A stretch of DNA of 64,000 nt, taken from Brevibacterium sediminis (GTDB lineage: Bacteria > Actinomycetota > Actinomycetes > Actinomycetales > Brevibacteriaceae). This document shows positions 42,969-53,304 of the stretch, one piece after another (position 1 is the stretch's first letter; every line of letters begins with the position of its first letter). A program made the position numbers and the translations under genes. The stretch is taken from the NCBI RefSeq assembly GCF_013623905.1, contig NZ_JABKDD010000011.1:49055-113054 (forward strand), read 5' to 3'. The notes under the pieces were generated by a model. It made no database searches. It worked only from the letters and a program-made list of their open reading frames with translations, and was not told the origin of the DNA.

Positions 42969-42976
42969 AAACGGTC

Positions 42977-43008
42977 GCCGAACAGGCGGCCGCGCCCGCC
43001 TGTTCGGC
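42977..43008. terminator. Hairpin terminator, TetR/aminotransferase junction
   Basis: GCCGAACAGGCGG (42977-42989) and CCGCCTGTTCGGC (42996-43008) pair perfectly with a six-base loop between convergent genes. Confidence 0.78.
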
Positions 43009-43065
43009 CGAGGCGGGGTCGTCGGTTCGGGAGCGCTCGGACGTCGTGGTCGGGCGAGGTCGGAG

Positions 43066-43076
43066 CCGCCTCGGCG
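43066..43076. repeat. Recurrent 11-mer CCGCCTCGGCG, intergenic copy
   Basis: An exact copy between the terminator and the aminotransferase stop codon; another lies in the TetR 3' end 116 bases away. Confidence 0.6.
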
Positions 43077-43094
43077 AAGGTGTCGTCCTGGTGA

Positions 43095-44375
43095 TCAGCG
43101 CTCTGCGCGGTAGCGGTCGACGGCACGGCGGAGGCGCTGCAGGCCATCGTCGATGCGGTCTGGAGCCGCCGAGGCGAAGCACAGGCGCAACGCGTTCGAG
43201 AAGTTCCCGGCCGGCGAGAACGCAGGACCGGGAATGTAGGCCACACCTTCCTCGAGCGCGGTGGTCATGAGGTCTTCGGTGTTGATGGATTCGTCCTCGA
43301 AGGTCACCCACAGGAAGAATCCGCCGTCGGGATCGGTGGCTCGGATCTCTCCGGGGAAGAGCCTCTCCAGTCCTTCTGACATCGCAATCTTCCGCTCGCG
43401 GTAGGCCGTGCGCAGGACCTCGACGTGCGAGTCGGCGCCGCCTTCGGCCAGCCACCGGGCGATGAGGTGCTGGTTGGGGACGGGGGCGCAGGAGTCCATC
43501 GTCTGCTTGGCGTTGACAGCGAGCTCGCGGACCTCGGGATCGACGTCGATCCAGCCGACCCGCAGACCCGGGGCGACGAATTTCGAGAACGTACGCACCC
43601 CGAAGATGAGGGGATCGTTCGGGCTGAGGTCGCTCAGCGCGGGCAGGGACTGACCTTCGAAGCGCAGCATCCCGTACGGATTGTCCTCGATGATCACCGA
43701 CCGGTGGCGGTGGGCGAATTCGAGGAGGCGCTCGCGACGCGGCAGCGACATGGTCACGCCAGCGGGGTTCTGGAAGGTCGGGACGGTGTAGATGACCTTC
43801 GGGGCGCGCCCGGTGCGCTGTGTGCGCTCCTCGAGGACGTCGATCTGCATGCCTTCTTCGTCGACGGGGATCTCGAGGATCTCCGCCTCATAGCTCATGG
43901 CCGTCGCCGAACCGTTCGTATAGGTCGGCGACTCACAGGCGACGAGGTCACCGGGGGTGACGAAGAGTTTGAACCCGAGATCGAGTCCCTGCATGCCGCC
44001 GGAGGTGATGAGGAGACGGTCGCGGTTCCCCTGCTGTTCGGGCGGGATCTGTTCGGTGGCGGCGAGGTAGTCGTGGAGGGCTTCGATGAGGATGGGCTCG
44101 CCCTTCGTCTCCCCGTAGGTGAAGTTCTCCGGAGAGAAGACGTCCGAGGCGATGCGGGCGAAGTCCGCGGCCGGGAGCATGTCCGGTGCCGGCGCACCCA
44201 TGCCGAACTTGACGATGTCATGGTGATATTGGGCGAGCACCGTGGTGGAGGCATCGATGACGGAGCCGACGAGCTGATCGCGGCGGCGGGCGTAGGGCAG
44301 CGCGGGGGACTGCGACTGGTTCTCGGGCTGGTTCTGCGAAGCACTCGTGGCCGGATGCATTGACGTGGTGGACAT
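43095..44375 (-). CDS. PLP-dependent aminotransferase, 2-aminoadipate (LysN)-like
   Basis: A 426-residue fold-type I aminotransferase. LLITSGGMQGLDLGFKLFV, PTFQNPAGVTMSLPRR, IIEDNPYGMLRFEGQSL, RTFSKFVAPGLRVGWIDVDP (Schiff-base Lys in SKF) and NFSNALRLCFASAAPDRID follow the class I branch that includes LysN and the MocR C-terminal domain. No GntR-type N terminus is present. Amino donor and acceptor cannot be read; the gene stands alone. Confidence 0.86.
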   Translation of the reverse strand: MSTTSMHPATSASQNQPENQSQSPALPYARRRDQLVGSVIDASTTVLAQYHHDIVKFGMGAPAPDMLPAADFARIASDVFSPENFTYGETKGEPILIEALHDYLAATEQIPPEQQGNRDRLLITSGGMQGLDLGFKLFVTPGDLVACESPTYTNGSATAMSYEAEILEIPVDEEGMQIDVLEERTQRTGRAPKVIYTVPTFQNPAGVTMSLPRRERLLEFAHRHRSVIIEDNPYGMLRFEGQSLPALSDLSPNDPLIFGVRTFSKFVAPGLRVGWIDVDPEVRELAVNAKQTMDSCAPVPNQHLIARWLAEGGADSHVEVLRTAYRERKIAMSEGLERLFPGEIRATDPDGGFFLWVTFEDESINTEDLMTTALEEGVAYIPGPAFSPAGNFSNALRLCFASAAPDRIDDGLQRLRRAVDRYRAER

Positions 44376-44579
44376 GAGCGACCTCCTCTGAGCGGTGATG
44401 CCCTGAAGTCGACGGCTCCGGCGACAATGCCAAGGCTCCTGCCCGAACGACGGTGTACGTGGGTCACTTCAGCATAGGGGTGGGGGACGTGGCGGACAAG
44501 GATGCTGATCCCCTGCGATTTCGGGCGAGTCGTCGATCAGGTCGGTCCTCCCTCGCCGAGGCGGCTCTACAGTGGGGAC

Positions 44580-45119
44580 ATGACAGGCAACGGAGTCGAC
44601 GCCAACAGCACTTTCGCCATGCGAGAGGCCGACCTGGCCGCACAGTTCACAGCGTTCATCGACGAACACCGACAGCATCTGCTCGGGACCCTCGACGACC
44701 TGAGCGAAGACGAAGCGAGGCGATCCCTGGTACCGAGCAGAACCCGCCTGCTGTCTCTGCTCAAACATGCGGTGTTCGTCGAAACAGTCTGGTTCGGTGA
44801 AGCAGTCACCGGTCGGAGCCGGGTCGACTACGGGCTGCCTCACGACTCAAAAGACTCCTTCCTCCTCGACTCCTCGGACACGATCGCCAGCGTCTCGGCT
44901 GACTACCAGGCCGCCGTGGAGCGCTCGCATTCGGCGATCGAGGGGATGGACCTCGATTCCGTGCTCACCGGTCATCGGGCCGGGCCGATGCCGCTGCGAT
45001 GGGTGCTTCTCCATGTCCTGCGGGAGCTCGCCCAGCACTGCGGTCACGCGGATATCCTCCGCGAGCAGATCCTCGCTGAACGGGGGAGACGCGGCGGCTG
45101 GTCCGGGATCGCGCGCTAG
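44580..45119 (+). CDS. DinB-family (DUF664) protein
   Basis: A 179-residue four-helix protein. LLSLLKHAVFVETVWFGEAV and LRWVLLHVLRELAQHCGHAD supply the three His ligands of the DinB/YfiT metal site. Relatives include mycothiol- and bacillithiol-dependent transferases, so a thiol-linked detoxification role is possible but unproven. ATG 44580 starts 200 bases from the divergent aminotransferase gene, with a copy of the recurrent 11-mer (44554-44564) just before it. Confidence 0.82.
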   Translation: MTGNGVDANSTFAMREADLAAQFTAFIDEHRQHLLGTLDDLSEDEARRSLVPSRTRLLSLLKHAVFVETVWFGEAVTGRSRVDYGLPHDSKDSFLLDSSDTIASVSADYQAAVERSHSAIEGMDLDSVLTGHRAGPMPLRWVLLHVLRELAQHCGHADILREQILAERGRRGGWSGIAR

Positions 45120-45163
45120 GGAAGGACCTCCTCGGCGAGTCGGGGTGGTGCGTGACGGCGGAG

Positions 45164-45174
45164 CCGCCTCGGCG
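45164..45174. repeat. Recurrent 11-mer CCGCCTCGGCG, intergenic copy
   Basis: An exact copy in the gap between the DinB and histidine kinase genes. Confidence 0.6.
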
Positions 45175-45281
45175 ATCTGACGCTCCCGAGTGAGTACGGT
45201 CCCGTGGGCGAGCGCCGCGGCGGGCATCGTCTGCGCGGATCAGCCCTGAGTATGATGTGAGTCCGGCGGCGCAGAACTACC

Positions 45282-46907
45282 ATGGCCGACATGAGCAATC
45301 GATCGATCCGGACCGAGGGCCACCGCCCGGAGCCGCAGCAGCGCACCCCCGACCGCGTCGACCGCATCCGTCGCACCCTCACCGCTCATCCTTGGATCGT
45401 CGACTCACTGCTCTGGGCTCTGCCGATCACTTATCTGACTGTCGTCTTCACCTCCTCCCAGGCCGAGCGGAGCGAGATCGCCTTGGTGCCCGTGGCAGTG
45501 CAGGTCGGCATCGTTCTGCTCCAGACGCTGCCGCTGGGACTGCGACGCACTGCCCCGCTGCTGAGCTCTTCGCTCATCGCCGTCGGCTGCCTGCTGACCG
45601 TGCTCACGATGATGGGACCGACCTTCGGCATCGTCGCCGTGCCGATCACCGTGTATTCGACTACAGCGTGGGGGACGCGCAACCACGGTCGCATCGTGCT
45701 CGTCCTGGGCCTCCTCGGCGCACTCTTCCTGGGCGGGTGGCTCTACCTCGTGTCCCTGCAGGCGACGATCGGGGCGAACCCGCGACCCCTGGCATTCGGT
45801 GAGTACGTGCTGCTGGTCGTCCTCGTGGCACTGTGCGCGTCGATCGTGCTCATCGCCTGGCTGTTGGGCGGAGTCGGATTCCGTCGCCGCCGCGAGATCG
45901 AGGACATCCGCGAGCGCAACCGCCTGCTGGAGCGCGAACGCGAATCCGAGACCCGGCTGGCCGCCGATGCCGAACGCATGCGCATCGCCCGCGAAATGCA
46001 TGATGTCATCGCCCATTCCCTGTCCGTCGTCATCGCCCAAGCCGACGGAGGACGCTATGCGGCGAAGACCGATCCGGCCGTCGCGGTCGGAGCCCTCGAG
46101 ACCATCGCACAGACCGGACGGGAAGCCTTGGCACAGACGCGGTCGCTGCTCGGCTTCCTCCGCGCCGAGGAGGACGACGAGCGCTCTTCGTCGCCGCTGC
46201 CCGGCGTCGCCGACATCGGCTCCCTCATCGCCGATGTGCGATCGGCGGGGCTTCCGGTCTCGGTGACCGAACTGGATGACGTCGACCGCGGCCGCTTGGC
46301 CGAAGGAGCGTCGCTCGCCGTCTACCGCATCGTTCAGGAGGCGCTGACGAATGTGCTCAAACATGCCGGGGACGGTGCCCGGGCACATGTCGAGCTGCTG
46401 ACCGAGGACGCAGAGCTCGTCGCCCGGATCAGCGACAACGGAACCGGAAACGCGACAGGCCGCAGGAGCGGAGAAGCCGACAGCCACGGAGCCGACGATC
46501 CGGCACGGAATGCGACCCACGGCCGTGGATACGGAATCGTCGGCATGCAGGAACGCGCTGCGCTCTACGGCGGAACGCTCATGGCCCGGCCGATCCGTTC
46601 GACCGGAGTGAAGGACCGGTCCGAAGGGCACACCGATGCGAAGCCCGGGTTCTCCTCCGGCGCGGTCATGATAAGCGCCTTCGGAACGACCACGGGATTC
46701 CTCGTCGAGGCCAGGTTGCCGCTGTCCGCTCCCGTGCCCAGTCCCGAACCCGAAGCCGATCCCAGCGTCACTCCGGGCGCCAGCCCCCATGATCCGTCCG
46801 ACCATGGGGAGAATGGGTCTGCCGGAACCGGGCAGATGGCCGCAGCAGGGCAGACCGCCGAGGCGGGAGAGAATCAGATCGCCGAAATCGAGGAGAGCAG
46901 CCGATGA
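45282..46907 (+). CDS. Sensor histidine kinase (HisKA_3 type)
   Basis: A 541-residue membrane kinase. Several hydrophobic segments fill residues about 45-200. The dimerisation domain has the phosphoaccepting His240 in REMHDVIAHSLSVVIAQADG, and the ATPase domain has VYRIVQEALTNVLKHAGDGA and a G-box (GRGYGIVGMQERAALYGG). A Pro/Glu/Gly-rich tail of about 70 residues follows. The last four bases overlap the response regulator gene. With the ABC exporter downstream, this unit probably senses a peptide or envelope stress. Confidence 0.92.
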   Translation: MADMSNRSIRTEGHRPEPQQRTPDRVDRIRRTLTAHPWIVDSLLWALPITYLTVVFTSSQAERSEIALVPVAVQVGIVLLQTLPLGLRRTAPLLSSSLIAVGCLLTVLTMMGPTFGIVAVPITVYSTTAWGTRNHGRIVLVLGLLGALFLGGWLYLVSLQATIGANPRPLAFGEYVLLVVLVALCASIVLIAWLLGGVGFRRRREIEDIRERNRLLERERESETRLAADAERMRIAREMHDVIAHSLSVVIAQADGGRYAAKTDPAVAVGALETIAQTGREALAQTRSLLGFLRAEEDDERSSSPLPGVADIGSLIADVRSAGLPVSVTELDDVDRGRLAEGASLAVYRIVQEALTNVLKHAGDGARAHVELLTEDAELVARISDNGTGNATGRRSGEADSHGADDPARNATHGRGYGIVGMQERAALYGGTLMARPIRSTGVKDRSEGHTDAKPGFSSGAVMISAFGTTTGFLVEARLPLSAPVPSPEPEADPSVTPGASPHDPSDHGENGSAGTGQMAAAGQTAEAGENQIAEIEESSR

Positions 46908-47830
46908 GCGCCGATGGCGAGGCGACCGTGCACGGTCGGACCGATGCTCGGGCGAGCGGGCCGCTGCGCGTCGTCCTCGTCGATGATCAGGCCCTCGTGA
47001 GGGCGGGCTTCGCCATGGTCATCGATTCCCAGCCGGACCTCACCGTCGTCGGACAGGCCGGCGACGGTGCGGCAGGTCTCGACATCGTCGTGCAAGATCA
47101 ACCCGATGTCGTGCTCATGGACGTTCGGATGCCCCGTATCGACGGCATCGAAGCGACCCAGCGGATCCTCGCTCTCGCCGACGATGGGGCGATCCGTCCC
47201 CCGAAGATCATCGTGCTGACCACCTTCGACGATGACGATTACGCCCTGCGTGCGCTGCGGGCCGGTGCGTCAGGCTTTCTGCTCAAAGACACCCTGCCCG
47301 AGGTGCTCCTCGAGTCGATCCGCACCGTCGTCGACGGCGGTGCCGTCATCGCTCCCACCACCACCAGGCGACTGCTCGAGACACGACTCCTGCCCCACCT
47401 CGGCGCGGGGGATCCGCCCCATTCGGCTCCGCAGTCGGAGGCCTCGGAAACCGATGCGACATCGGCCGGGGGCGTTGCGCCCACCCTGCCCGGGGACGGT
47501 GAGTCTGCATCATCCGAGGGCAGCGCCTCTGCACTGAGCGAACGGGGGATGCAGAGCAACGGTAGCGCGGATGCGTCCCGACGGGCCGGTGCGAGCCGTC
47601 TCGACGCGGCCGATATGCGTCGGTTGGAGTCACTGACTCAGCGCGAGACCGAGGTTCTCGTGCTCATTGCCACCGGGCTGAGCAACACCGAGATCGGCGA
47701 GCGGCTCTTTCTCGCCCAGCCGACCGTGAAGACCCACGTCGGTCGGATCCTCATGAAGCTCGAGGCCCGCGACCGTGTGCAGGCCGTCGTGTTCGCCTAC
47801 GAAGCCGGTCTCGTCGGGGCAGGGGACTGA
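46904..47830 (+). CDS. NarL/LuxR-type response regulator
   Basis: A 308-residue regulator. The receiver domain has VVLVDDQALVRAGF, phosphoacceptor Asp73 in VLMDVRMPRIDG and the Lys in GFLLKDTLP. The C-terminal LuxR helix-turn-helix (LTQRETEVLVLIATGLSNTE, PTVKTHVGRILMKL) lies at about 235-300. A Ser/Ala/Gly-rich linker of about 75 residues between the domains is much longer than usual (NarL types are near 215 residues). Coupled to the kinase gene by ATGA. Confidence 0.92.
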   Translation: MSADGEATVHGRTDARASGPLRVVLVDDQALVRAGFAMVIDSQPDLTVVGQAGDGAAGLDIVVQDQPDVVLMDVRMPRIDGIEATQRILALADDGAIRPPKIIVLTTFDDDDYALRALRAGASGFLLKDTLPEVLLESIRTVVDGGAVIAPTTTRRLLETRLLPHLGAGDPPHSAPQSEASETDATSAGGVAPTLPGDGESASSEGSASALSERGMQSNGSADASRRAGASRLDAADMRRLESLTQRETEVLVLIATGLSNTEIGERLFLAQPTVKTHVGRILMKLEARDRVQAVVFAYEAGLVGAGD

Positions 47831-47945
47831 GCCGGAAGCATCTCGCACGCGCCCGGGCTGACCGCTCGAGACCGGTTCATCGTCGGCGAGCAAGGTCGCT
47901 CTAGGGAATCCGAGATCATCCTCAGGTATGACGGTCGGGCCACGG

Positions 47946-47956
47946 CCGCCTCGGCG
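47946..47956. repeat. Recurrent 11-mer CCGCCTCGGCG, intergenic copy
   Basis: An exact copy in the 190-base gap between the response regulator and ABC transporter genes. Confidence 0.6.
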
Positions 47957-48021
47957 ACCTGCAGCGAAGACCATCCTCAGGTCCGATGTGGGCGGGTGGG
48001 GTCGGCGACGAAGCTGGAGGC

Positions 48022-48948
48022 ATGAACACATCAGCGACATACACCGATGCCCATCCGTCCCAGACTCCGCCTCCGAACCCAGCACAGGGCCCGACCCCGG
48101 GTCAGGGTGCGAATTCCGCACCGAGGCTGGCCATCCAAGCCATCGGACTGCGCAAGACCTACGGAAAAGGGGACGCGCAGGTCAGGCCGCTCGACGACCT
48201 CAGCCTCGACATCGAAGCCGAACGCTTCACCGCCATCATGGGACCGTCCGGCTCAGGCAAATCGACGCTGCTCAACATGCTCGCCGGCCTCGACATCCCG
48301 GACTCGGGAGAGGTCTTCATCGGACGCACGGCGATCTCACGGCTGAACGACCGCAAGCTCACGGCGCTGCGCCGCGACCGCATCGGCTTCGTCTTCCAGT
48401 CCTTCAACCTCGTGCCCGCGATGAGTGCCGAGGAGAACATCTTGCTGCCCTCCCAGCTGTCGGGGCAGAAGACCGACCGCCGCATCTTCGACCGCATGGT
48501 CGACCTGCTCGGTCTGCGCGAGCGCCTGGGACACCGGCCGCACGAGCTCTCCGGCGGACAGCAGCAGAGAGTCGCCGTCGCTCGGGCACTCGTCGCCCAG
48601 CCCGATGTGCTCGTAGCCGACGAGCCCACCGGCAACCTCGACTCGAACTCCGGTGAAGAGGTGCTGAACATCCTGCGCGCCTCGGTCGATGAACTCGGTC
48701 AGACCGTCGTCATGGTCACCCACGATCCCCGGGCTGCAGCCCGTGCCGACCGTGTCGTGCTGCTCGCCGACGGACGGCTGGCCGGTGAGCTCGCCCAACC
48801 GGATCCGGAGTCCGTGGCCGCAGCGCTCATGAATGTCACGGCAGGCTCGGCAGCTTCGGGAGCAGCACCTGCCGGCCAGTCGGCCGGCGGTTCGGCCGGG
48901 CCCGGGTCTGCAGCCGCAACAGTGCCGACGGACGGAGGTGCGCGATGA
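48022..48948 (+). CDS. ABC transporter ATP-binding protein, MacB/LolD type
   Basis: A 308-residue ATPase: Walker A GPSGSGKST, Q-loop FVFQSFNLVPAMSAEEN, signature LSGGQQQRVAVARAL, Walker B VLVADEPTGNLD and the H-loop VTHDPR. Both termini are extended by Pro/Gly/Ala-rich sequence. ATG 48022 follows GCTGGAGG; earlier in-frame starts lack a site. It overlaps the permease gene by four bases and powers it. The group works as a mechanotransmission-type exporter, perhaps for antimicrobial peptides or lipoproteins. Confidence 0.92.
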   Translation: MNTSATYTDAHPSQTPPPNPAQGPTPGQGANSAPRLAIQAIGLRKTYGKGDAQVRPLDDLSLDIEAERFTAIMGPSGSGKSTLLNMLAGLDIPDSGEVFIGRTAISRLNDRKLTALRRDRIGFVFQSFNLVPAMSAEENILLPSQLSGQKTDRRIFDRMVDLLGLRERLGHRPHELSGGQQQRVAVARALVAQPDVLVADEPTGNLDSNSGEEVLNILRASVDELGQTVVMVTHDPRAAARADRVVLLADGRLAGELAQPDPESVAAALMNVTAGSAASGAAPAGQSAGGSAGPGSAAATVPTDGGAR

Positions 48949-51491
48949 TCCGCATCGCCTGGTCCAACCTCCGCAGCGCCTCCGGTCGTCTGAGTGCGGC
49001 GATGATCGCGATCGCCGTGTCCGTGGCCTTCATCGTCGCGGCGCTCCTGTTCTCCCAGGCGTTCGGCGACACCCTGCGCAATCAGGTCCGCGCCGAATGG
49101 GCCGGTGCCGACGTCGCCATCACCGCGGCCGCATCCGAGGACCCGGCCGCTGCAGCCGATGAGGCTTCACCGCTCACCGAGACCATGCGTCAGACGGTGG
49201 CCGACGTCGAAGGGGTCGAGTCCGCCCAGCTCACCCAGTCCGCTTTCGTCGCTGTCGAGGCCGGGTCCACCTCGGTGACGGGGTCGGCCACGAACCTCCC
49301 ACAGGGACAGGTCGACACCGTGGACGGCTCCGTCCCGGACTCGGATGACGAACTCATGCTCCGCGAAGCCGATGCGAAGACCCTTGGGGTCGGCGTCGGT
49401 GACACCATCACCCTCGGCGAATTCGACGGGCCGGGACATTCCGCCGCCGACGGCCCGAGCTACACCGTCTCGGGCGTCATGCCCGGCTCCTCCTCGGCGG
49501 GGATGAACCTCTACCTCACCGACGACGGGCTGGCCACGGCTCCGGGCGAGCTCGTGCCCGACTCCATCCGCGTCGTCGCCGACGATGGGAGCGATCGCGC
49601 AGGGCTCGCCGAGGCGGTCGAATCCGCTCTCGCCGATGCCGGCGCCGACGTGTCGGTCCGGACCGTTGACCAGGTCGTCGAGGAGCAGATCGAGTCGCTG
49701 TCGAAGACCTCCGACATGCTCTCGACCATCGGCATCGCCTTCGGCCTGCTGGCCGCGGGGGTCGCGGCACTCGTCATCTCGAACACGTTCAACGTCCTCG
49801 TCGCCTCCCGCACAAGAGTCCTCGCGCTCTTCCGCGCAATCGGTGCCTCACGCAGGCAGGTGCGCGCGGCCGCGGTGGTGGAGAGCCTCAGCCTCGGGAT
49901 CGTCGGATCCGTGCTGGGCGTCGGACTCGGTCTCCTCATCGGTTGGGGACTCTCAACCGTGGTCCGAGCGTTCTGGATGCCGGAATTCGCCCAGATGTCA
50001 CCGTCCGTCTCGGCGTTCGTCGTCGGGCCCGTCGTCGGCATCCTCGTCACCCTCGCGGCAGGGTTGATCCCCGCGATCCGGGCCTCCCGGGTGTCCCCGA
50101 TCGAGGCACTCCGACCGGTCGATGTGCCTGCGGCTGCCCCGCGCATCCGGTGGGTGCGACTGAGCCTGTCGCTTGTGCTCGGCATCGGCGGAATCGGTCT
50201 GTGCCTGCTCGGGACTACGAGCCAGTCCGTACTGTTCGGCATCGTCGGCTGCTTCGCGCTCTTCGTCGCTCTCCTCGTCGGTGCGAAGATCTTCGTGCCG
50301 CCATTGGTGGCGCTGTTCGCCGCCGCAGTCGGCCTCCTCACCCGGCGCTCGCCGGCGGTGAAGCTGGCCGGACGGTCGGCGAGCACAGCGGGAGGACGCA
50401 CCGCCTCGACGACGGGTGCCCTTCTCATCGGAATCACCCTCGTAACAGCCGTGGTCGTCGGTTCCTCGAGCCTGCAGCGAACCCTCGAACTCGCCACTGC
50501 CGAGGACACCCCGGTCGACCTCGTGGTCTCCACGGCAGGGCAGGACGGTGCCGACGACGCGAAGATCGCCTCCGTGCTCGATGATTCGCCGATCGTCGAG
50601 GAACGCGAGAACGTTTCGGCGCCCACCGCCTCGGTGAGCGTCGGCGGGACCGACGGCTCAGGTGATGTGGCGATCACCAGCGCCGAGGCGGCCGCCGACT
50701 CCCCGGTCCTGCGCAGCGACGGCTATGACGTCGATGAGGGCACGATCCTCCTCGACCCGACGTCGGTGGGACTCGACGAGGAGGATTCTGATGTCGACGG
50801 TCAGAGCGCGACCGTCCGCCTCGGCGATCAGAATCTCGATCTGACGATCGAGACCTCCTACGACGTCCCCGCGGGGACGGCCCTGGTCAGCGGTGCCGAC
50901 GCGAAGACCCTCGAGGGGCCTGGCGGCAGTGCGGCCGGCGACACGGCTACCGAACAGACGTGGGCGAAGATCGCCGATGACGCATCGAGCTCGCAGATCG
51001 AGGCCCTGACCTCCGAACTCGACGCCGTCGGTGCCTCAGCCGATGCGACTGCGGCACAATATCGGGCAGATTTCGCCTCGATATTCCAGGTCGCTCTGAG
51101 CGTGGTGCTCGGACTGCTGGCGGCCGCGGTGGTCATCGCCGTGATCGGAGTGAGCAACACACTTACGCTCTCGGTCATCGAACGACGCCGAGAGGGTGCC
51201 CTGCTGCGGGCGCTGGGATTCACCCGAGCTGCGATGTCGCGGATGATCACGATCGAATCGCTGCTCATGACGCTCATCGCACTGATCGTCGGAGCCGGGG
51301 TCGGGACGTTCTTCGGCTGGGTCGGAACGGCATCGATAATGCCTGCCTCGGCGAATCCGGTGCTGTTCGTGCCGTGGACGCAGATCGGGCTGATCGTCGT
51401 CGCTGCAGTGCTCGCCGCCGTTCTCGCCTCGGCGATACCGGCGAGGTCGATGTCGCGGATCGCCCCGGCCAAGGGGATGAGCATGGAGTGA
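48945..51491 (+). CDS. FtsX-like ABC permease
   Basis: An 848-residue permease with two FtsX modules. A first membrane helix (LSAAMIAIAVSVAFIVAALL) is followed by a large outer domain (about 50-255), three helices around 265-380 with the motif SNTFNVLVASRTRVLALFRA, an internal pair near 400-470, a second outer domain and a final three-helix block (IGVSNTLTLSVIERRREGAL; then about 775-840). Built like actinobacterial MacB-type permeases. Encoded with its ATPase right after a two-component pair that probably controls it. Confidence 0.9.
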   Translation: MIRIAWSNLRSASGRLSAAMIAIAVSVAFIVAALLFSQAFGDTLRNQVRAEWAGADVAITAAASEDPAAAADEASPLTETMRQTVADVEGVESAQLTQSAFVAVEAGSTSVTGSATNLPQGQVDTVDGSVPDSDDELMLREADAKTLGVGVGDTITLGEFDGPGHSAADGPSYTVSGVMPGSSSAGMNLYLTDDGLATAPGELVPDSIRVVADDGSDRAGLAEAVESALADAGADVSVRTVDQVVEEQIESLSKTSDMLSTIGIAFGLLAAGVAALVISNTFNVLVASRTRVLALFRAIGASRRQVRAAAVVESLSLGIVGSVLGVGLGLLIGWGLSTVVRAFWMPEFAQMSPSVSAFVVGPVVGILVTLAAGLIPAIRASRVSPIEALRPVDVPAAAPRIRWVRLSLSLVLGIGGIGLCLLGTTSQSVLFGIVGCFALFVALLVGAKIFVPPLVALFAAAVGLLTRRSPAVKLAGRSASTAGGRTASTTGALLIGITLVTAVVVGSSSLQRTLELATAEDTPVDLVVSTAGQDGADDAKIASVLDDSPIVEERENVSAPTASVSVGGTDGSGDVAITSAEAAADSPVLRSDGYDVDEGTILLDPTSVGLDEEDSDVDGQSATVRLGDQNLDLTIETSYDVPAGTALVSGADAKTLEGPGGSAAGDTATEQTWAKIADDASSSQIEALTSELDAVGASADATAAQYRADFASIFQVALSVVLGLLAAAVVIAVIGVSNTLTLSVIERRREGALLRALGFTRAAMSRMITIESLLMTLIALIVGAGVGTFFGWVGTASIMPASANPVLFVPWTQIGLIVVAAVLAAVLASAIPARSMSRIAPAKGMSME

Positions 51492-51652
51492 GACCGGGGT
51501 CGGGTCTCGGTGCGGCCGCGGGTGGGAGCTTTGGGTCTCCTGCCCGCGGCCGCCTCGGTGAGGGAATGCTCCCGATGGCGGCTGTGTCGGTGTGACCCAG
51601 TAGACTTGGGGAGTAATGACATCCCCTTTTCACTTCGAGGTGAAGCACTCTC

Positions 51653-52939
51653 ATGCCAGCAATCGTTGTCGTCGGCGCTCAGTGGGGCGACGAAGGTAAA
51701 GGTAAGACCACCGACATCCTCGGCACCAGCGTCGACTACGTGGTCAAGCCCAATGGTGGGAACAACGCCGGCCACACGGTTGTCGTCGGAGGAGAGAAGT
51801 ACGAACTCAAGCTTCTGCCGGCGGGCATCCTCTCGCCGAATGTCACCCCGGTCATCGGCAACGGCGTCGTCGTCAACCTCGAAGCGCTCTTCGAGGAGAT
51901 CGATGCCCTCGAGTCCCGTGGCGCGGACACGTCAAAGCTGCGGATCTCGGCGAATGCCCACCTCGTGGCTCCGTACCACCAGACGCTGGACAAGGTGACC
52001 GAGCGGTTCCTCGGCAAGCGGGCCATCGGCACCACCGGCCGCGGCATCGGACCGGCCTATATGGACAAGATCGGTCGCCTGGGCATCCGCGTCCAAGACG
52101 TCTTCGACGAGTCCATCCTGCGTCAGAAGATCGAAGGGTCGCTGCGGCAGAAGAACGAACTGCTCGTCAAGGTCTACAACCGTCGGGCGGTGTCGGTCGA
52201 AGAGATCGTCGAATACTTCGAACCCTTCATCGAACGCCTGCGCCCCTACGTCGCCGAGACCGAGCTCATGCTCAACGAGGCGCTCGACCGCGGTGAGGTC
52301 GTCGTCATGGAGGGTGGTCAGGCGACCATGCTCGACGTCGACCACGGCACGTACCCGTTCGTCACCTCGTCGAACCCGACCGCCGGCGGATCCTGCGTGG
52401 GCACCGGCATCGGCCCGACCCGGATCAACCGCGTCGTCGGCATCGTCAAGGCATACACCACGCGTGTGGGCGCCGGACCGTTCCCGACCGAGCTCTTCGA
52501 CGAGATGGGCGAATACCTGCAGAAGGTCGGTGGAGAGTTCGGCGTGAATACCGGTCGTCCACGCCGCTGCGGCTGGTACGACGCGGTCATCGCCCGCTAC
52601 GCCGCCCGCACCAACGGCTTCACCGACTATGTGCTGACCAAGCTCGACGTGCTCACCGGCATCGAGCGGATCCCCGTGTGCGTGGCCTACGAAGTCGATG
52701 GCGAGCGTCATGACGAGATGCCGGTGTCGCAGACCGAGTTCCACCATGCGAAGCCGATCTTCGAGTACTTCGACGGCTGGACCGAGGACATCACGAAGGC
52801 TCGGACCTTCGACGACCTGCCGGAGAACGCGCAGAAGTACGTGCTCGCACTCGAGGAGCTCTCGGGCTGCCGGATGTCGGTCATCGGCGTCGGCCCCGAT
52901 CGCGAACAGTCGATCGTGCGTCACGACCTCCTGGACTGA
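51653..52939 (+). CDS. purA: Adenylosuccinate synthase
   Basis: A 428-residue enzyme joining IMP and aspartate with GTP in AMP synthesis. [19 protein letters not shown] contains the catalytic Asp and P-loop; [11 protein letters not shown] carries the catalytic His, and [34 protein letters not shown] and [12 protein letters not shown] are further signatures. Full length. ATG 51653 follows a short gap after the ABC permease; a hairpin terminator follows. Confidence 0.97.
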   Translation: MPAIVVVGAQWGDEGKGKTTDILGTSVDYVVKPNGGNNAGHTVVVGGEKYELKLLPAGILSPNVTPVIGNGVVVNLEALFEEIDALESRGADTSKLRISANAHLVAPYHQTLDKVTERFLGKRAIGTTGRGIGPAYMDKIGRLGIRVQDVFDESILRQKIEGSLRQKNELLVKVYNRRAVSVEEIVEYFEPFIERLRPYVAETELMLNEALDRGEVVVMEGGQATMLDVDHGTYPFVTSSNPTAGGSCVGTGIGPTRINRVVGIVKAYTTRVGAGPFPTELFDEMGEYLQKVGGEFGVNTGRPRRCGWYDAVIARYAARTNGFTDYVLTKLDVLTGIERIPVCVAYEVDGERHDEMPVSQTEFHHAKPIFEYFDGWTEDITKARTFDDLPENAQKYVLALEELSGCRMSVIGVGPDREQSIVRHDLLD

Positions 52940-52963
52940 GAACGCGACAGAACTGAATAGTTG

Positions 52964-52998
52964 AGGGCGGGACTGACAGATCATGTCGGCCCCGCCCT
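52964..52998. terminator. Hairpin terminator after purA
   Basis: Fifteen-base arms (AGGGCGGGACTGACA, 52964-52978; complement at 52984-52998) with two mismatched pairs lie between convergent genes. Confidence 0.75.
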
Positions 52999-53025
52999 TC
53001 GCTGTCTGCACAATGATGCGGGACG

Positions 53026-53304
53026 CTAGCCCCGCAGTTTGCTGATGGACTCGATGGCGCCGTCGTAGGCGGCGGCGATGTCGACGAGGTCGATCCGGTC
53101 CGGCAAGTCCCCGGAGGGCTGATGGCTGAGGAGGAATTCCACGGTCGCGCGGACAGTGGCCTCGTCGTTGTCCAAGACCCCGTCGGAGACGTCTTCGGCA
53201 TCGTCGAACATCAGAACGATCTCGTCGGTTCCCGTCGCCGTGTGCATTCGGGCCAGGAATTCGCCCGTGTCCTGCATCTCGACGTCGATCTTCTCTTCAG
53301 CCAT
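53026..53304 (-). CDS. Small acidic protein of unknown function
   Basis: A 92-residue acidic protein (MAEEKIDVEMQDTGEFLARM...). ATG 53304 has a strong GGGAGGTAGGA site; the frame continues upstream to 53343 without one. No signal peptide or membrane segment and no family recognised. The composition and clear ribosome site argue it is real. It is convergent with purA. Confidence 0.65.
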   Translation of the reverse strand: MAEEKIDVEMQDTGEFLARMHTATGTDEIVLMFDDAEDVSDGVLDNDEATVRATVEFLLSHQPSGDLPDRIDLVDIAAAYDGAIESISKLRG